Of a stretch of 64,000 nt of DNA, positions 26,204 through 35,742 are shown in pieces. Made by a program: the position numbers and the translations under genes. The DNA lies in assembly GCA_016712745.1 (NCBI GenBank), contig JADJQN010000001.1, forward strand, positions 682,001-746,000, read 5' to 3'. The stretch's first letter is position 1. Each line of letters opens with the position of its first letter. The notes beneath the pieces were generated by a model. It was not told where the DNA came from. It saw only the letters and a list, made by a program, of their open reading frames with translations, and did no database searches. The stretch comes from Sandaracinaceae bacterium (GTDB taxonomy: Bacteria > Myxococcota_A > Polyangia > Polyangiales > JADJQN01).

Positions 26204-27022
26204 CCATCGGGCCACGCCGCTGTCTTCACGGATGGAATGACCGGCCGCTTCGAGTGCCAGGCGCGCGCCTTCCTCGAACGTGGATGTCGTGCAAATCAGA
26301 TCAAAGGGTACCCGGGCCTTCACGCCAGCCTCGCGCCACGCCGGCGAGACGCCCGAAAAGATGCATGCGGCGCCGAGCATGCGCGCCGACGCATCGGCCG
26401 AAAAAACTTCAGCCGCGGACGAGCTCGACGGGTTCGCAAGGTGAGTGATATCGACCAGACAAGACGAGGCGTTAGCGCGTAAGAGCATTCGCGCGAAGCG
26501 GTCGACGACAGTCGCAAGCGCATCCGACTCGTGATGCCCGGAAAGAATGAGCGCCATGCACGCTTTGCTAAGGGTGAGCACGGGCTGACTCTCGGCCGAC
26601 ATCTTGCGTTCGGATTGCTGAAGGCGCTCTTCGCGGGCGGCGATAAATCCCTCGAAGAATAACGATGAAAGCGCGCGGTCCATCGTCGACACCAATTGAA
26701 CGCGTTCGCTCGCCAACGCAGCGAGAAACGCTTCGAGAGCCACGAACGCCGACGAAGGCGTCACGCCAAGTCCACCGACGCGCCGCCCGAACAGCGTCAT
26801 CATGGCCCAAGCCTCGCGATGTTCGAGTGCGCCCACCTCGCGGGGCGCGCGGCCTTCGCTCAAGGCGACTAGTATGGTGTCAACCACCGGCCTCAGTTCG
26901 GCGACAAGCTCATCGATGGTGGCCCGGTCTTCGACGAAGCCTGCGCCGCGTAGGTAGCGCTCGCGAAAATGCGCCAAGATGCGCTCTTCGATAGACGCGA
27001 GGTTTTCTTCGATTGAGCTCAC
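26171..27022 (-). CDS. STAS-domain protein, RsbR-like co-antagonist
   Basis: The N-terminal half is an all-helical sensor-like domain (EENLASIEERILAHFRERYLRG through MDRALSSLFFEGFIAAREERL). The C-terminal half has the RsbR/STAS pattern: QPVLTLSKACMALILSG, then SSCLVDITHLANPSSSSAAEVF and ARMLGAACIFSGVSPAW. This family works in stressosome or partner-switching control of sigma factors or other outputs, and in some members a Ser/Thr in the STAS loop (here the PSSSS stretch) is phosphorylated. The start is uncertain: GTG 27022 gives MSSIEENLAS, while TTG 27064 adds 14 hydrophobic residues. It is divergent from lysC. Confidence 0.7.
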   Translation of the reverse strand: MSSIEENLASIEERILAHFRERYLRGAGFVEDRATIDELVAELRPVVDTILVALSEGRAPREVGALEHREAWAMMTLFGRRVGGLGVTPSSAFVALEAFLAALASERVQLVSTMDRALSSLFFEGFIAAREERLQQSERKMSAESQPVLTLSKACMALILSGHHESDALATVVDRFARMLLRANASSCLVDITHLANPSSSSAAEVFSADASARMLGAACIFSGVSPAWREAGVKARVPFDLICTTSTFEEGARLALEAAGHSIREDSGVARWLRRRGWRGRR

Positions 27023-27091
27023 TAGAAGGACGCAGCTTACGCCGAAGTTGCGAAGAAGGCTCAAGCAAGGCAGATCTGGGACCCAGAAATC

Positions 27092-28258
27092 ATGCCCATC
27101 GTCGTACAGAAGTACGGAGGCAGCTCAGTTGCCGACGTCGAGCGCCTCGGACGCGTTGCGGACAAAGTAGTTGCCACTCGCCGCGCCGGCAACGATGTGG
27201 TCGTAGTCGTATCTGCGATGGGCAAGACCACGGATGAGCTGCTCGCGCTCGCACGCCAGGTCGACGAAAACCCGCCGCGCCGCGAGCTCGACATGCTTCT
27301 CACGACCGGTGAACGCGTTTCGATGGCCCTCCTCTCGATGGCGATCCAGAAGCGCGGCGAAGCTGCCATTTCGTTCACGGGCTCCCAAAGCGGCATCATC
27401 ACCAACGACCGTCACTTCGACGCACGCATCATCGAAGTGCGCCCGCATCGGATCGAGGATGAGCTCGCGCGTGGCCGCATCGTCATCATCGCTGGCTATC
27501 AAGGCATGAGCTATCGCCGTGAGATTACGACGCTCGGTCGCGGCGGCAGCGACACGACCGCTGTCGCCATGGCGGCTGCGCTGAATGCGACGCGAGCAGA
27601 GATCTACAGCGACGTTGACGGCGTCTACAGTGCGGACCCGCGCGTCGTGAGTGACGCGCATCACCTACCAACTCTCTCGTACGATGAAATGCAGGAGATG
27701 GCGGTTGCGGGAGCGAAAGTGCTCAACGCGACGGCCGTCGAATACGCGAAGCGCGCGAAGATTATCATTCACGCGCGCTCGACCTTTGGCGGCGACCGGG
27801 AAACGGTCGTGTTCGACGTGCCCTCTGAGAAGCTGTCCGTCACGGGACAAAAACGCCTGGCGCGCTTTACGATTACGGGCGACGACGGCTGCGCGCAACG
27901 CGCATTAAATGCCGCGGAGCAGGCGTCAATCGAGGCGCAGGACTTTGAGGCGCTCGGGTCGGCCAGCTCTTTTTTGGTGGCGACCGGCCTCGTACCCGAC
28001 TGGCAGAAGGCGCGTCAATCCATCGTAGAGGCGGCGCGCGCGGATGTGCAGGTTGAAGAGAAACTCGGGGCGGTGTCACTGATTGGCAGTGCGCTCTCGC
28101 GATCCGCTGGTGCCATGGCACAAGCGCTCGTGACCATTCGCGACGCGGGCATCATGCCCTTACGCACGACCTCGTCTCCGTTGCGTATGTCGTGGCTCGT
28201 GCGTGAATCAGACGTGGACACCGCCGTCCAAGCGCTGCATTCCGCACTCGTCCGATGA
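27092..28258 (+). CDS. lysC: Aspartate kinase
   Basis: Phosphorylates L-aspartate, the first step to lysine, threonine, methionine and diaminopimelate. The kinase domain carries KYGGSSV (residue 7), TTGERVSMALL, GRGGSDTTAVAMAAAL and SDVDGVYSADPR, all diagnostic. The C-terminal regulatory part (about residues 260-388) carries the ACT-type segments expected to bind feedback inhibitor, including GSALSRSAGAMAQALVTIRDAGI. At 388 aa it is slightly shorter than the usual roughly 405-aa monofunctional LysC. It overlaps the next gene by ATGA, so the two are translationally coupled although their functions look unrelated. Confidence 0.96.
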   Translation: MPIVVQKYGGSSVADVERLGRVADKVVATRRAGNDVVVVVSAMGKTTDELLALARQVDENPPRRELDMLLTTGERVSMALLSMAIQKRGEAAISFTGSQSGIITNDRHFDARIIEVRPHRIEDELARGRIVIIAGYQGMSYRREITTLGRGGSDTTAVAMAAALNATRAEIYSDVDGVYSADPRVVSDAHHLPTLSYDEMQEMAVAGAKVLNATAVEYAKRAKIIIHARSTFGGDRETVVFDVPSEKLSVTGQKRLARFTITGDDGCAQRALNAAEQASIEAQDFEALGSASSFLVATGLVPDWQKARQSIVEAARADVQVEEKLGAVSLIGSALSRSAGAMAQALVTIRDAGIMPLRTTSSPLRMSWLVRESDVDTAVQALHSALVR

Positions 28259-28755
28259 AATTTCCTGCCCTACTAATCCTGGTCTTGCTGCTCGCCGCAT
28301 CTGCTGCCATCGCGCAAAACGTGCGTTCGGGCATTCGCATTTCCTATACACAAATTGATCGCCAAAGCGGCACGACCGGTAGCGCCTTTCTGCCGGTCTC
28401 CTCGCGAGAAGTAACGATCGAACGAACAACGCCCGAGAACGCATGTGGCGCCGCGCGCGCTGTGAGCATCACGGGCAACCTTCCGCGTGGCCCGATCCGC
28501 CGCGTCAGGATTTCGTTCACGACCAATGCGCTTAACGCCATTCCGCTAAGTCCGCGCGGGTGCCCGCGGGCGTGGGTGGAGACAACGCTCGCGGACGGTA
28601 CGATTCTCGCGGGTGGTCACGGCGAAGTGCGCGTCACTCAGTTTGGGGATGCGACGCATCCATTACGAGGCACCTTCTCGCAAACGGCAGATCGAGGTGG
28701 CGTTCCAACAACGATTCGCGGTGAATTTACGACAGTGCTTCCGGCTCCTCCGTAA
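28255..28755 (+). CDS. Secreted hypothetical protein, 166 aa
   Basis: Begins inside the lysC stop (ATGA). Signal peptide MKFPALLILVLLLAASAAIA, then QNVRSG. The mature part is beta-rich (VRSGIRISYTQIDRQ, REVTIERTTPENACGAARAV, RRVRISFTTNALN) with two Cys likely to pair, and ends GEFTTVLPAPP. It looks like a small periplasmic beta-sandwich. I recognise no family. Its coupling to lysC is probably only positional. Confidence 0.65.
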   Translation: MKFPALLILVLLLAASAAIAQNVRSGIRISYTQIDRQSGTTGSAFLPVSSREVTIERTTPENACGAARAVSITGNLPRGPIRRVRISFTTNALNAIPLSPRGCPRAWVETTLADGTILAGGHGEVRVTQFGDATHPLRGTFSQTADRGGVPTTIRGEFTTVLPAPP

Positions 28756-28776
28756 TTTGATGCTACAACGGCCGTC

Positions 28777-30168
28777 ATGAGCGCGACCGTTCTCATCGTC
28801 GACGACGAGAAAAACATACGTCGGACCCTGCACATGGTCCTCGATGGAGCGGGCTTCAACGTTCTCGAAGCAGGGACGGCCGAAGAAGGACTCACGCTGC
28901 TCAGCCAGAATGAAGTCGACCTCGCTATTCTCGACGTACGCCTGCCCGGGATCAGTGGCGTGGACGCTCTGCAGAAAATTCGCGCGCGTCCGGAGACGGC
29001 AAAGCTACCGGTGCTGATGATCTCAGGACACGCATCCGTGGCCGAGGCTGTGAATGCTGTTCAACTTGGCGCGACCGACTTCTTCGAGAAGCCTCTCGAT
29101 CGCGACCGAGTTCTGGTGAGTGTGCGTAACGCGCTGCGTACATCGCAGCTGCAACGCGAAGTCGAGCTTCTTCGGGCCGATGCCGAGGATCGCTACGCCA
29201 TGATTGGTCAGAGTGCCGTCATGAAGAAGCTCTACTCGGAGCTCGAGAAGGTCGCCCCCACCAAAGGGCGCGTGTTGATAACGGGCGAAAGCGGAACCGG
29301 GAAAGAGCTCATCGCTCGTGCCATCCACGTGCTCAGCCCGCGCAAGGACGCGCCGTTCGTCAAAGTAAACTGCGCCGCGATCCCTGCCGAACTTATCGAG
29401 AGCGAGCTCTTTGGTTATGAACGGGGTGCGTTTACCGGCGCGCAGAATCGCAAGAAGGGCATGTTCGAGCTCGCGAACAACGGGACGCTCTTTCTCGATG
29501 AGATTGGCGACATGAGCATGAACGCGCAGGCAAAAGTTCTGCGCGCGCTTCAAAGCGGCGAGATCACCCGCGTGGGCAGCGAGAGCGCGATTGCAGTAGA
29601 CGTTCGCGTGCTCGCGGCAACAAACCGTGACCTGGAAGCCGCGGTCGCGACCGGCCAGTTTCGCGAGGACCTCTACTTTCGATTGAATGTCGTACCGATT
29701 CGCAGCCCTTCCCTTCGCGAGCGACGCGACGATATCGCAACGCTCGCCGAGAGCTTTGCACGCGGATTCTGTACCGAGAACGGCATGCGTGAGAAGAAGT
29801 TTGACGAGGAGGTGCTGCACGCGCTCACCGAACGCGCGTGGCCCGGCAACGTGCGCGAGCTGCGAAACGTCGTCGAGCGCATGGTCATCTTGAGCGGCGA
29901 TGTTGTTACGCTTGACGACGTGCCCGAAGACGGACGCATTCTGGAACCTCGGAGTGCAAGCACGACCGCCGCCGATGCCGAAGAGCTCACCCACGGCACC
30001 GACCCCGAGCGGCTCTCCCTTCGCGAATTCCGGGAGCGCGCCGAGCGTGACTACATTCGCACGACGCTCGAGTCCTGTGAGTGGAACATTTCCAAAGCGG
30101 CAGGTCTTCTTGGCGTCGAGCGAACGAACCTGCACAAGAAGATGCGCAGCTACGGCATCAAGCGCTAA
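28777..30168 (+). CDS. Sigma-54-dependent response regulator, NtrC/NtrX type
   Basis: Activates sigma-54 promoters after phosphorylation. It has a receiver domain with DDEKN at the acidic pocket and phospho-acceptor Asp53 in LAILDVRLPG. The AAA+ domain has Walker A GESGTGKE (170-177), the sigma-54-contacting GAFTGA loop (217-222) and FLDEIGDM. The C-terminal Fis-type HTH is WNISKAAGLLGVERTNLHKKM. The HTH wording matches NtrX-like regulators most closely. No sensor kinase gene is in the window. All key residues are intact, unlike the second such regulator at 30786-32146. The 3' end overlaps the convergent receiver gene by 4 bp. Confidence 0.92.
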   Translation: MSATVLIVDDEKNIRRTLHMVLDGAGFNVLEAGTAEEGLTLLSQNEVDLAILDVRLPGISGVDALQKIRARPETAKLPVLMISGHASVAEAVNAVQLGATDFFEKPLDRDRVLVSVRNALRTSQLQREVELLRADAEDRYAMIGQSAVMKKLYSELEKVAPTKGRVLITGESGTGKELIARAIHVLSPRKDAPFVKVNCAAIPAELIESELFGYERGAFTGAQNRKKGMFELANNGTLFLDEIGDMSMNAQAKVLRALQSGEITRVGSESAIAVDVRVLAATNRDLEAAVATGQFREDLYFRLNVVPIRSPSLRERRDDIATLAESFARGFCTENGMREKKFDEEVLHALTERAWPGNVRELRNVVERMVILSGDVVTLDDVPEDGRILEPRSASTTAADAEELTHGTDPERLSLREFRERAERDYIRTTLESCEWNISKAAGLLGVERTNLHKKMRSYGIKR

Positions 30169-30551
30169 GCGCTGAGAGCGGCCGGCGGAGGCTGGCTAAG
30201 CTTGCGCGATAGAAAGCCGACGAGCTCTTCGAGCGAGTATGGCTTGGCCACGAAGCCGATGACGCCGGCGGCGGCGCGCTCAAGTTGTCGCTCGGTGAGG
30301 TGGTAGGCGCTGGTGAGAACGACGCGCGTTCGGGGATGCTCAAAGCGTACGCGGCGAGCGAACTCGAGCCCGTTCATACCCGGCATCATCAGGTCCACGA
30401 TGGCAAGGTCGACATCGTGGTTATCGAGTTGGGTCAGGCCCTCCTCACCATCCGCAGCTTCCGCTACCGCGTAGCCCTCAAGGCGCAGGCCAATGCCCAG
30501 CGTCTTGCGGTGGTTTTCTTCGTCGTCGACGATGAGGATCTTGGCCGGCAT
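30165..30551 (-). CDS. Single-domain response regulator (CheY-like)
   Basis: A stand-alone receiver of 128 residues: ILIVDDEEN acidic pair, Asp53 phospho-acceptor in LAIVDLMMPGMNG, the Thr/Ser switch in VVLTSAY, and the conserved lysine in VAKPYSLEEL. A short Pro/Ala tail replaces any output domain. ATG 30551 is preceded by GGGTGAG; the TTG one codon upstream is less likely. It probably relays phosphate or binds a partner protein. Its neighbours are two sigma-54 activators, so a shared phosphorelay is possible but not shown. Confidence 0.88.
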   Translation of the reverse strand: MPAKILIVDDEENHRKTLGIGLRLEGYAVAEAADGEEGLTQLDNHDVDLAIVDLMMPGMNGLEFARRVRFEHPRTRVVLTSAYHLTERQLERAAAGVIGFVAKPYSLEELVGFLSRKLSQPPPAALSA

Positions 30552-30569
30552 CAACTCACCCGCGAAGAG

Positions 30570-30590
30570 GGACCGGAAATAATCCGGTCC
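30570..30590 (-). promoter_or_regulatory. Hairpin in the leader of the single-domain regulator
   Basis: ggaccgg/ccggtcc forms a perfect 7-bp stem with loop aaataat, 18 bp before the ATG at 30551 and just outside its ribosome-binding site. It follows directly after the terminator T-tract at 30591-30604. It could be a leader structure or a palindromic operator. Confidence 0.35.
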
Positions 30591-30591
30591 G

Positions 30592-30644
30592 CAAAAAGAA
30601 CGAAGGCGCGCCCCGTACGTAGGGGGGGCAGTACGGGACGCGCC
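30592..30644 (-). terminator. Rho-independent terminator after the sigma-54 regulator operon
   Basis: On the minus strand, ggcgcgtcccgtac and gtacggggcgcgcc (30631-30644 and 30605-30618) form a 14-bp stem. Its single mismatch is a G-U pair in this RNA but would be C-A in plus-strand RNA. The loop is 12 bases, and the stem is followed by ttcgttctttttgc. Stem, loop and T-tract all fit termination of transcription coming from the 32362-30786 operon. Confidence 0.8.
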
Positions 30645-31054
30645 CTCCTATGTAGAACAAGAGCAATACGCGTGCCGAAAAGCCGATCGTTGAAATCACT
30701 GAACTTTATGCCGCTCACCGGTGACCCTAGAGGGCCGCATTTCGTCCGAGAATGAAATGCCATTTCAGATCTGAAAGGTTGCGCGTCAGGTAGAGGACAC
30801 GTTCAAGCGTTTCATTTTTCGCCAAAGCGTGGTCGCGCTTAGACCCAGAATCTCTGCGGCACGCTCCCGATTGCCGTCGACCTCCCGCAGGACTGCCTCA
30901 ATGGCAGACTTCTCGGCGTCGTCCACAACTGCCTGCAGCGACCGGCCGTCTCCGGCCGGCGGGTTCGAGGACGTTGGGAGCCGGCGCGCATCCTCCGGAA
31001 TGATGTCATCGCGCCGTAGAACACCGTTGAGTGCCAGCGCCGCGCCTTGCTCGA

Positions 31055-32146
<1,092 letters not shown>

Positions 32147-32147
32147 G

Positions 32148-32369
32148 CTATTCGTCGTTCTCCTCGAGTTGAGGCGGCGGGGGACGCATCGGGATCTGGG
32201 TCGTGCTGGGTTGGCCGACGCGCAGGGCCTGCGAGATTTGTTCGCCGAGCACTTGCATGCCATCGCTGTAGCGCTTGCCCATCCACACCGCATAACCGGC
32301 GAGCACGAGCGCCATAAATGAAACGCCGAGCGCAGCTGCAGCGAGGGTACGCGCGAGTCGATCAGTCAT
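32148..32369 (-). CDS. Small single-pass membrane protein, 73 aa
   Basis: ATG 32369 lies inside the end of the upstream gene (8-bp overlap). The protein is MTDRLARTLAAAALGVSFMALVLAGY, giving a TM helix at about residues 8-28, then a short charged segment and a Pro-rich acidic tail (PMRPPPPQLEENDE). It ends 1 bp before the sigma-54 regulator start, so the two are surely co-translated. A small membrane sensor or anchor for the regulator is conceivable. No family recognised. Confidence 0.65.
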   Translation of the reverse strand: MTDRLARTLAAAALGVSFMALVLAGYAVWMGKRYSDGMQVLGEQISQALRVGQPSTTQIPMRPPPPQLEENDE

Positions 32370-33393
32370 GCACGGAACTCCCAGCATCGTGAGTCACGCG
32401 TGGACGGCCATCGTTTGGATCCTGATCCACGTAGCCCCGTGCCCCGCTACGGATGCGAACGAGTGCAGGTGCGCCCTCGAAACGCCCGGTGATTACGTCT
32501 GTCGGGGAAGCGGCGCCACGCGGAGTATATGGCAGCTCCGCGATGGGAGTCACCTCGTACACGCCTTCAACCAAAAACGCGTCAGGACAAAATTGTTGCG
32601 CATCCAGAATACGATGCGCGGCCGAACGCTCCGTCACGCGACTGAAGAAGTCGGCGATGGGAACGATCGGTTGCCGCGGGACGCCGCAACTGACGACGCC
32701 GAGGGGGCCGCGAATGCGGAACTGAAAGAGGTCAGGCCTTACGTAAACGCGTCGCCGGCCGGTCCGACTCGCGACCGACACATTGAATGACATGCCGGAT
32801 GCACTCGCGCGATCGATCGGCGCGAGACGAACTATCGCCGCGTCTGCGGACGCCGGCGCGGTCACCGCAGCGAAGTCGAGCTCTCCCGCGTCAACGCTAC
32901 GCACCTTGTTCTCGCCGGACTTAGCGACCCAGACGGTGCGCCCTCCCCGCGTAAATCCGTAACTCACACGAACGTGAGCACCGCGATTTAGCGCATCGAG
33001 CGAGCGACCAAAACAGTAGGAACGTAAGTCGATCCACTCGCGGTACGATACGTTTGCACCGTTGTCCGTGAGATGGGCGCTGTGGCGCATCGCGACTTGC
33101 GCGCGCGGAGCCGCCGGATGATCGCATCGCACATTGCGTCGGCGGGCTTCGTCGCGAAATTCAAAATGCAAAAGGCGTCGATCGAGTACGACGTCGGCGT
33201 TTGGATCGGAATCCGCGCTTACTTCGAGCACGTAGAAGTAGCGGGCGTCGCCGACAGGAGGATCTGGCTGTTGCCAAGGGCTAAGCCGCACGGAGATGGG
33301 CGGCGCGGGCGGTGGCGCGCTCGGCCGGCGATCAGCGCGTGCAATCGCGGCTGAGGCAACGAGCGCCATGCCGACCCATGCGGCAAAACCCAA
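32362..33393 (-). CDS. Secreted hypothetical protein, 343 aa
   Basis: Starts at TTG 33393. An in-frame TGA stands immediately upstream, and the internal ATG at 33369 would cut the signal peptide (MGFAAWVGMALVASAAIARA, then DRR) in half. After a Pro-rich linker there are two similar beta-rich halves: each has a strand set followed by LLHFEFRDE or LFQFRIRGP, a V-x-C motif (NVRCDHP, VVSCGVP), then RHSAHL or ERSAAHR and a Cys (YCFG, FCPD). This suggests an internal duplication with one disulfide per half. The family is unknown. Together with the small TM protein and regulator it forms a three-gene operon. Confidence 0.62.
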   Translation of the reverse strand: MGFAAWVGMALVASAAIARADRRPSAPPPAPPISVRLSPWQQPDPPVGDARYFYVLEVSADSDPNADVVLDRRLLHFEFRDEARRRNVRCDHPAAPRAQVAMRHSAHLTDNGANVSYREWIDLRSYCFGRSLDALNRGAHVRVSYGFTRGGRTVWVAKSGENKVRSVDAGELDFAAVTAPASADAAIVRLAPIDRASASGMSFNVSVASRTGRRRVYVRPDLFQFRIRGPLGVVSCGVPRQPIVPIADFFSRVTERSAAHRILDAQQFCPDAFLVEGVYEVTPIAELPYTPRGAASPTDVITGRFEGAPALVRIRSGARGYVDQDPNDGRPRVTHDAGSSVHD

Positions 33394-33413
33394 TCACGAA
33401 AAGCCCCCCCGAA

Positions 33414-34730
33414 TCATCGAATCACCTCTTCAACTGCTCGAACCACGTCTGCGCGCGCTTCAGCCGGAAATATCAATCGTGGTCGAACCACCCGAGCGTT
33501 GCGTAGCTGGCCCAACAAGAACGAAACGTCCGACAGGCGCCGAATCGGCTGATGCCGAAGGATGACCCACATCCCTTCCGCTGAATCGTCTCCGGGCTCG
33601 CTATAGGGCATCTCGGTCGGCTCGTCCAAGAACACTGTTAAGTCCGCGCGCATTCCAAGGCTATTCACGACATGCTTCGCGCGGGCGAGCGCCTCGTTCC
33701 ACAAGGGGCGCGCCCCTTCGTCCTCGGGGAGCGGAATGGTTTTCGGAAGCTTACGAACCATGAGACGGTTTGCGCCGTCGGCGAGAGTCGGGTCGTTCGA
33801 CTTCGACCAAATGCTGAAACAGTGCAGCAAGACCGAATCGTCGAGATCGAGATAGCTCCCAAGCGAAATCGCTTCGCCCCGCGCGGCACGTGCCAAGGCG
33901 TCGGGAGTTTGCTCAGGCGCGCGCCCTTCGCGTACGAGCTCTCCGAGGCGTAGGAACACGCCGCGGATCAGCGCCTCTGCAGCACGCGTGGCTTTGTGAT
34001 GGTAGACCTGCTGGTACATCGCGTTGCGCCCGAGGAAAAATCCTTCGATAGGCGGAAGGCCTTTGCGCCCCTCGATGGCTAAGACCCACTCGCCGCCCTT
34101 TTCGTGCGGGACGTATCCGAAAGCCAGCGCACGCGTGAGCCACTCCAGATCAAAGAGCCCGTAACGAACTCCGGTCATGTGGCTGTCACGCAACAAGTAA
34201 TCCGAACGATCCACGTCGAGCGTTCCGCTGACGGCACGCGAGAGATACGTCAGCCGATGCGTTCCATTCAGCAGCGCAACAACGCGCTCGGGCATCCCCG
34301 CATCGATGCTCTTCAAGGTGCGATGCACGTCGGTACCCGAATCGAGGATTGCGTCGCATGTCCACTCTTCGTGGTGGCGCGCGCCGGGAAGCACTTCCTC
34401 AAATAGGTGCGAGAACGGACCGTGCCCTAAATCATGAAGCAACGCTGCGGCGAGCGCGTCGCGTTGTGCCTCTTCGTCGACGCGCTGATCCACCGGCAAC
34501 TCATCGGAGACCATGGCAATGCGCTGGAGCAAGCGATTCATCAAGTGAGCGGCGCCGAGGGCGTGCGCAAACCTTGAATGTTCCGCGCCGGGAAAAACAA
34601 GCGACGTGAGACCAAGCTGCCGCACACGACGCAGGCGCTGCACCTCGCGCGCCTCCAGCAGCGCCGCGATAACGCGTTCTGCTTGCCCTTCGAAGGCCAC
34701 GAGGCCATGTACGGGATCCCTCAAAATCAT
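33414..34730 (-). CDS. HD-domain phosphohydrolase (dNTPase/SAMHD1-like)
   Basis: ATG 34730 begins MILRDPVHGLVAFEGQ, the typical N-terminus of this family. The earlier in-frame M adds only Arg-rich sequence. Metal-binding residues are present: H in HSRFAHALGAAHLM, HD in LLHDLGHGPFSHLFEE, and the later Asp in LDVDRSDYLLRDSHMTG. RNAMYQQVYHHKATRAAEA is also family-typical. The 438-aa length is normal. Members hydrolyse nucleoside (di/tri)phosphates, and which substrate this one uses is not evident. It is divergent from the superoxide dismutase gene. Confidence 0.85.
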   Translation of the reverse strand: MILRDPVHGLVAFEGQAERVIAALLEAREVQRLRRVRQLGLTSLVFPGAEHSRFAHALGAAHLMNRLLQRIAMVSDELPVDQRVDEEAQRDALAAALLHDLGHGPFSHLFEEVLPGARHHEEWTCDAILDSGTDVHRTLKSIDAGMPERVVALLNGTHRLTYLSRAVSGTLDVDRSDYLLRDSHMTGVRYGLFDLEWLTRALAFGYVPHEKGGEWVLAIEGRKGLPPIEGFFLGRNAMYQQVYHHKATRAAEALIRGVFLRLGELVREGRAPEQTPDALARAARGEAISLGSYLDLDDSVLLHCFSIWSKSNDPTLADGANRLMVRKLPKTIPLPEDEGARPLWNEALARAKHVVNSLGMRADLTVFLDEPTEMPYSEPGDDSAEGMWVILRHQPIRRLSDVSFLLGQLRNARVVRPRLIFPAEARADVVRAVEEVIR

Positions 34731-34770
34731 CGCAAATCCAGAGGGCCAAACCGTATCAGATCCCGACCGC

Positions 34771-34792
34771 CGCGCGCGTGAATTCGCGCGCG
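34771..34792. promoter_or_regulatory. Palindromic GC stem between the HD and SOD genes
   Basis: cgcgcgcg, loop tgaatt, cgcgcgcg: a perfect 8-bp stem in the 169-bp divergent region, about 108 bp before the dismutase ATG. It could be an operator or a leader hairpin. Alternating CG runs are also common by chance in such DNA. Confidence 0.3.
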
Positions 34793-34899
34793 CTCGCACT
34801 CTCTTGTCGTGCTAGTGTCGCGCCCCCAAGAGACTCACTTGCCGGCGCTTCGTGCCCGGCAGCAGCATAACAACTCGGAACTCAGCGGAGGCGACTCAC

Positions 34900-35493
34900 A
34901 TGGCGTGGAATCCAGCGCAGTACAAAGCCAAAGACTATTCGTCACTCAAAGGCCTCAACGGCATTAGCGACGAGCAGGTTGCCGTCCATCTCACCCTCTA
35001 CAATGGATACGTCACGCGTTCGAACAAGTTGAACGAGACGCTCGCCTCCATGATCAACGACAACAAAGCGGGCTCATTCGAGTACAACGAGCTCAAGCGT
35101 CGCGCAGGCTGGGAAGTAAACGGCGTGCTTCTGCACGAGTACTACTTCGACAACCTGACCCCAAACGGTGGTAAGGGCGATACGAGCAAGTTTGCAGAAG
35201 CCGTCAGCAAGCAGTTCGGCTCCTTCGATACATGGAAGGCTGACATGCTGGGCACTGCGAAGATGCCGGGCGTGGGCTGGGCAGTCACGTATTGGGATCC
35301 GACGCGTAAACAATTCGACAACTACTGGATCGATCGTCACGACGTCGGACATCCCGCAGGTTGCAAGCCAGTACTCGTGCTCGACTTGTGGGAGCACGCG
35401 TGGAGCGTCTACCTGAAGCCGACCGAGCGCGCGAAGTATCTCGAAGACTTTTTCGCCAACGTGAACTGGTCAGCAGTCGACGGACGCCTCTAA
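34900..35493 (+). CDS. Fe/Mn superoxide dismutase
   Basis: ATG 34900 follows GGAGGCG. The 197-aa product is an iron/manganese-family superoxide dismutase. The four metal ligands align: His in ISDEQVAVHLTLY, His in GVLLHEYYFDNLTPN, and Asp and His in LVLDLWEHAW. The usual HHxxHHxxYV helix is replaced by HLTLYNGYV, and the second-shell Gln of FeSOD (four residues before the second His) is Gly, so the subclass is divergent. It converts superoxide to peroxide and oxygen. No signal peptide is present, so it is cytoplasmic. A probable terminator follows at 35518. Confidence 0.9.
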   Translation: MAWNPAQYKAKDYSSLKGLNGISDEQVAVHLTLYNGYVTRSNKLNETLASMINDNKAGSFEYNELKRRAGWEVNGVLLHEYYFDNLTPNGGKGDTSKFAEAVSKQFGSFDTWKADMLGTAKMPGVGWAVTYWDPTRKQFDNYWIDRHDVGHPAGCKPVLVLDLWEHAWSVYLKPTERAKYLEDFFANVNWSAVDGRL

Positions 35494-35517
35494 GTCGTAA
35501 CCGCTACCGTTGCGAAG

Positions 35518-35550
35518 GGCCGACGTGTCTAGGAGATGCGCCGGCCTTTT
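35518..35550 (+). terminator. Probable terminator after superoxide dismutase
   Basis: ggccgacg pairs with cgccggcc (one A-C mismatch) across a loop of about 13 bases, followed by tttt. It is 24 bp after the dismutase stop. Stem quality is moderate. Confidence 0.5.
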
Positions 35551-35742
35551 CGCTTTAAGGGCTGCGGTCGGGCGCGCGCAAGGCGCCTTGGCCCGATGCC
35601 TGCAATGAGTCGTAGCAAGGATGAAGCGTGAGCCTATTTACGCTGAATTCGCCGCTTCAACGGGCGGTGGTCGCTAACCGGTTTCGACAAAAATGTCCCA
35701 ACTGAGACTTCGCAGCAATCGTAACTTCGAATGGAGCACGTC

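Noticed and set aside
29023..30135. 370-codon frame antisense to the NtrX-type regulator
   Set aside because: Shadow frame; the sense product has every family motif.
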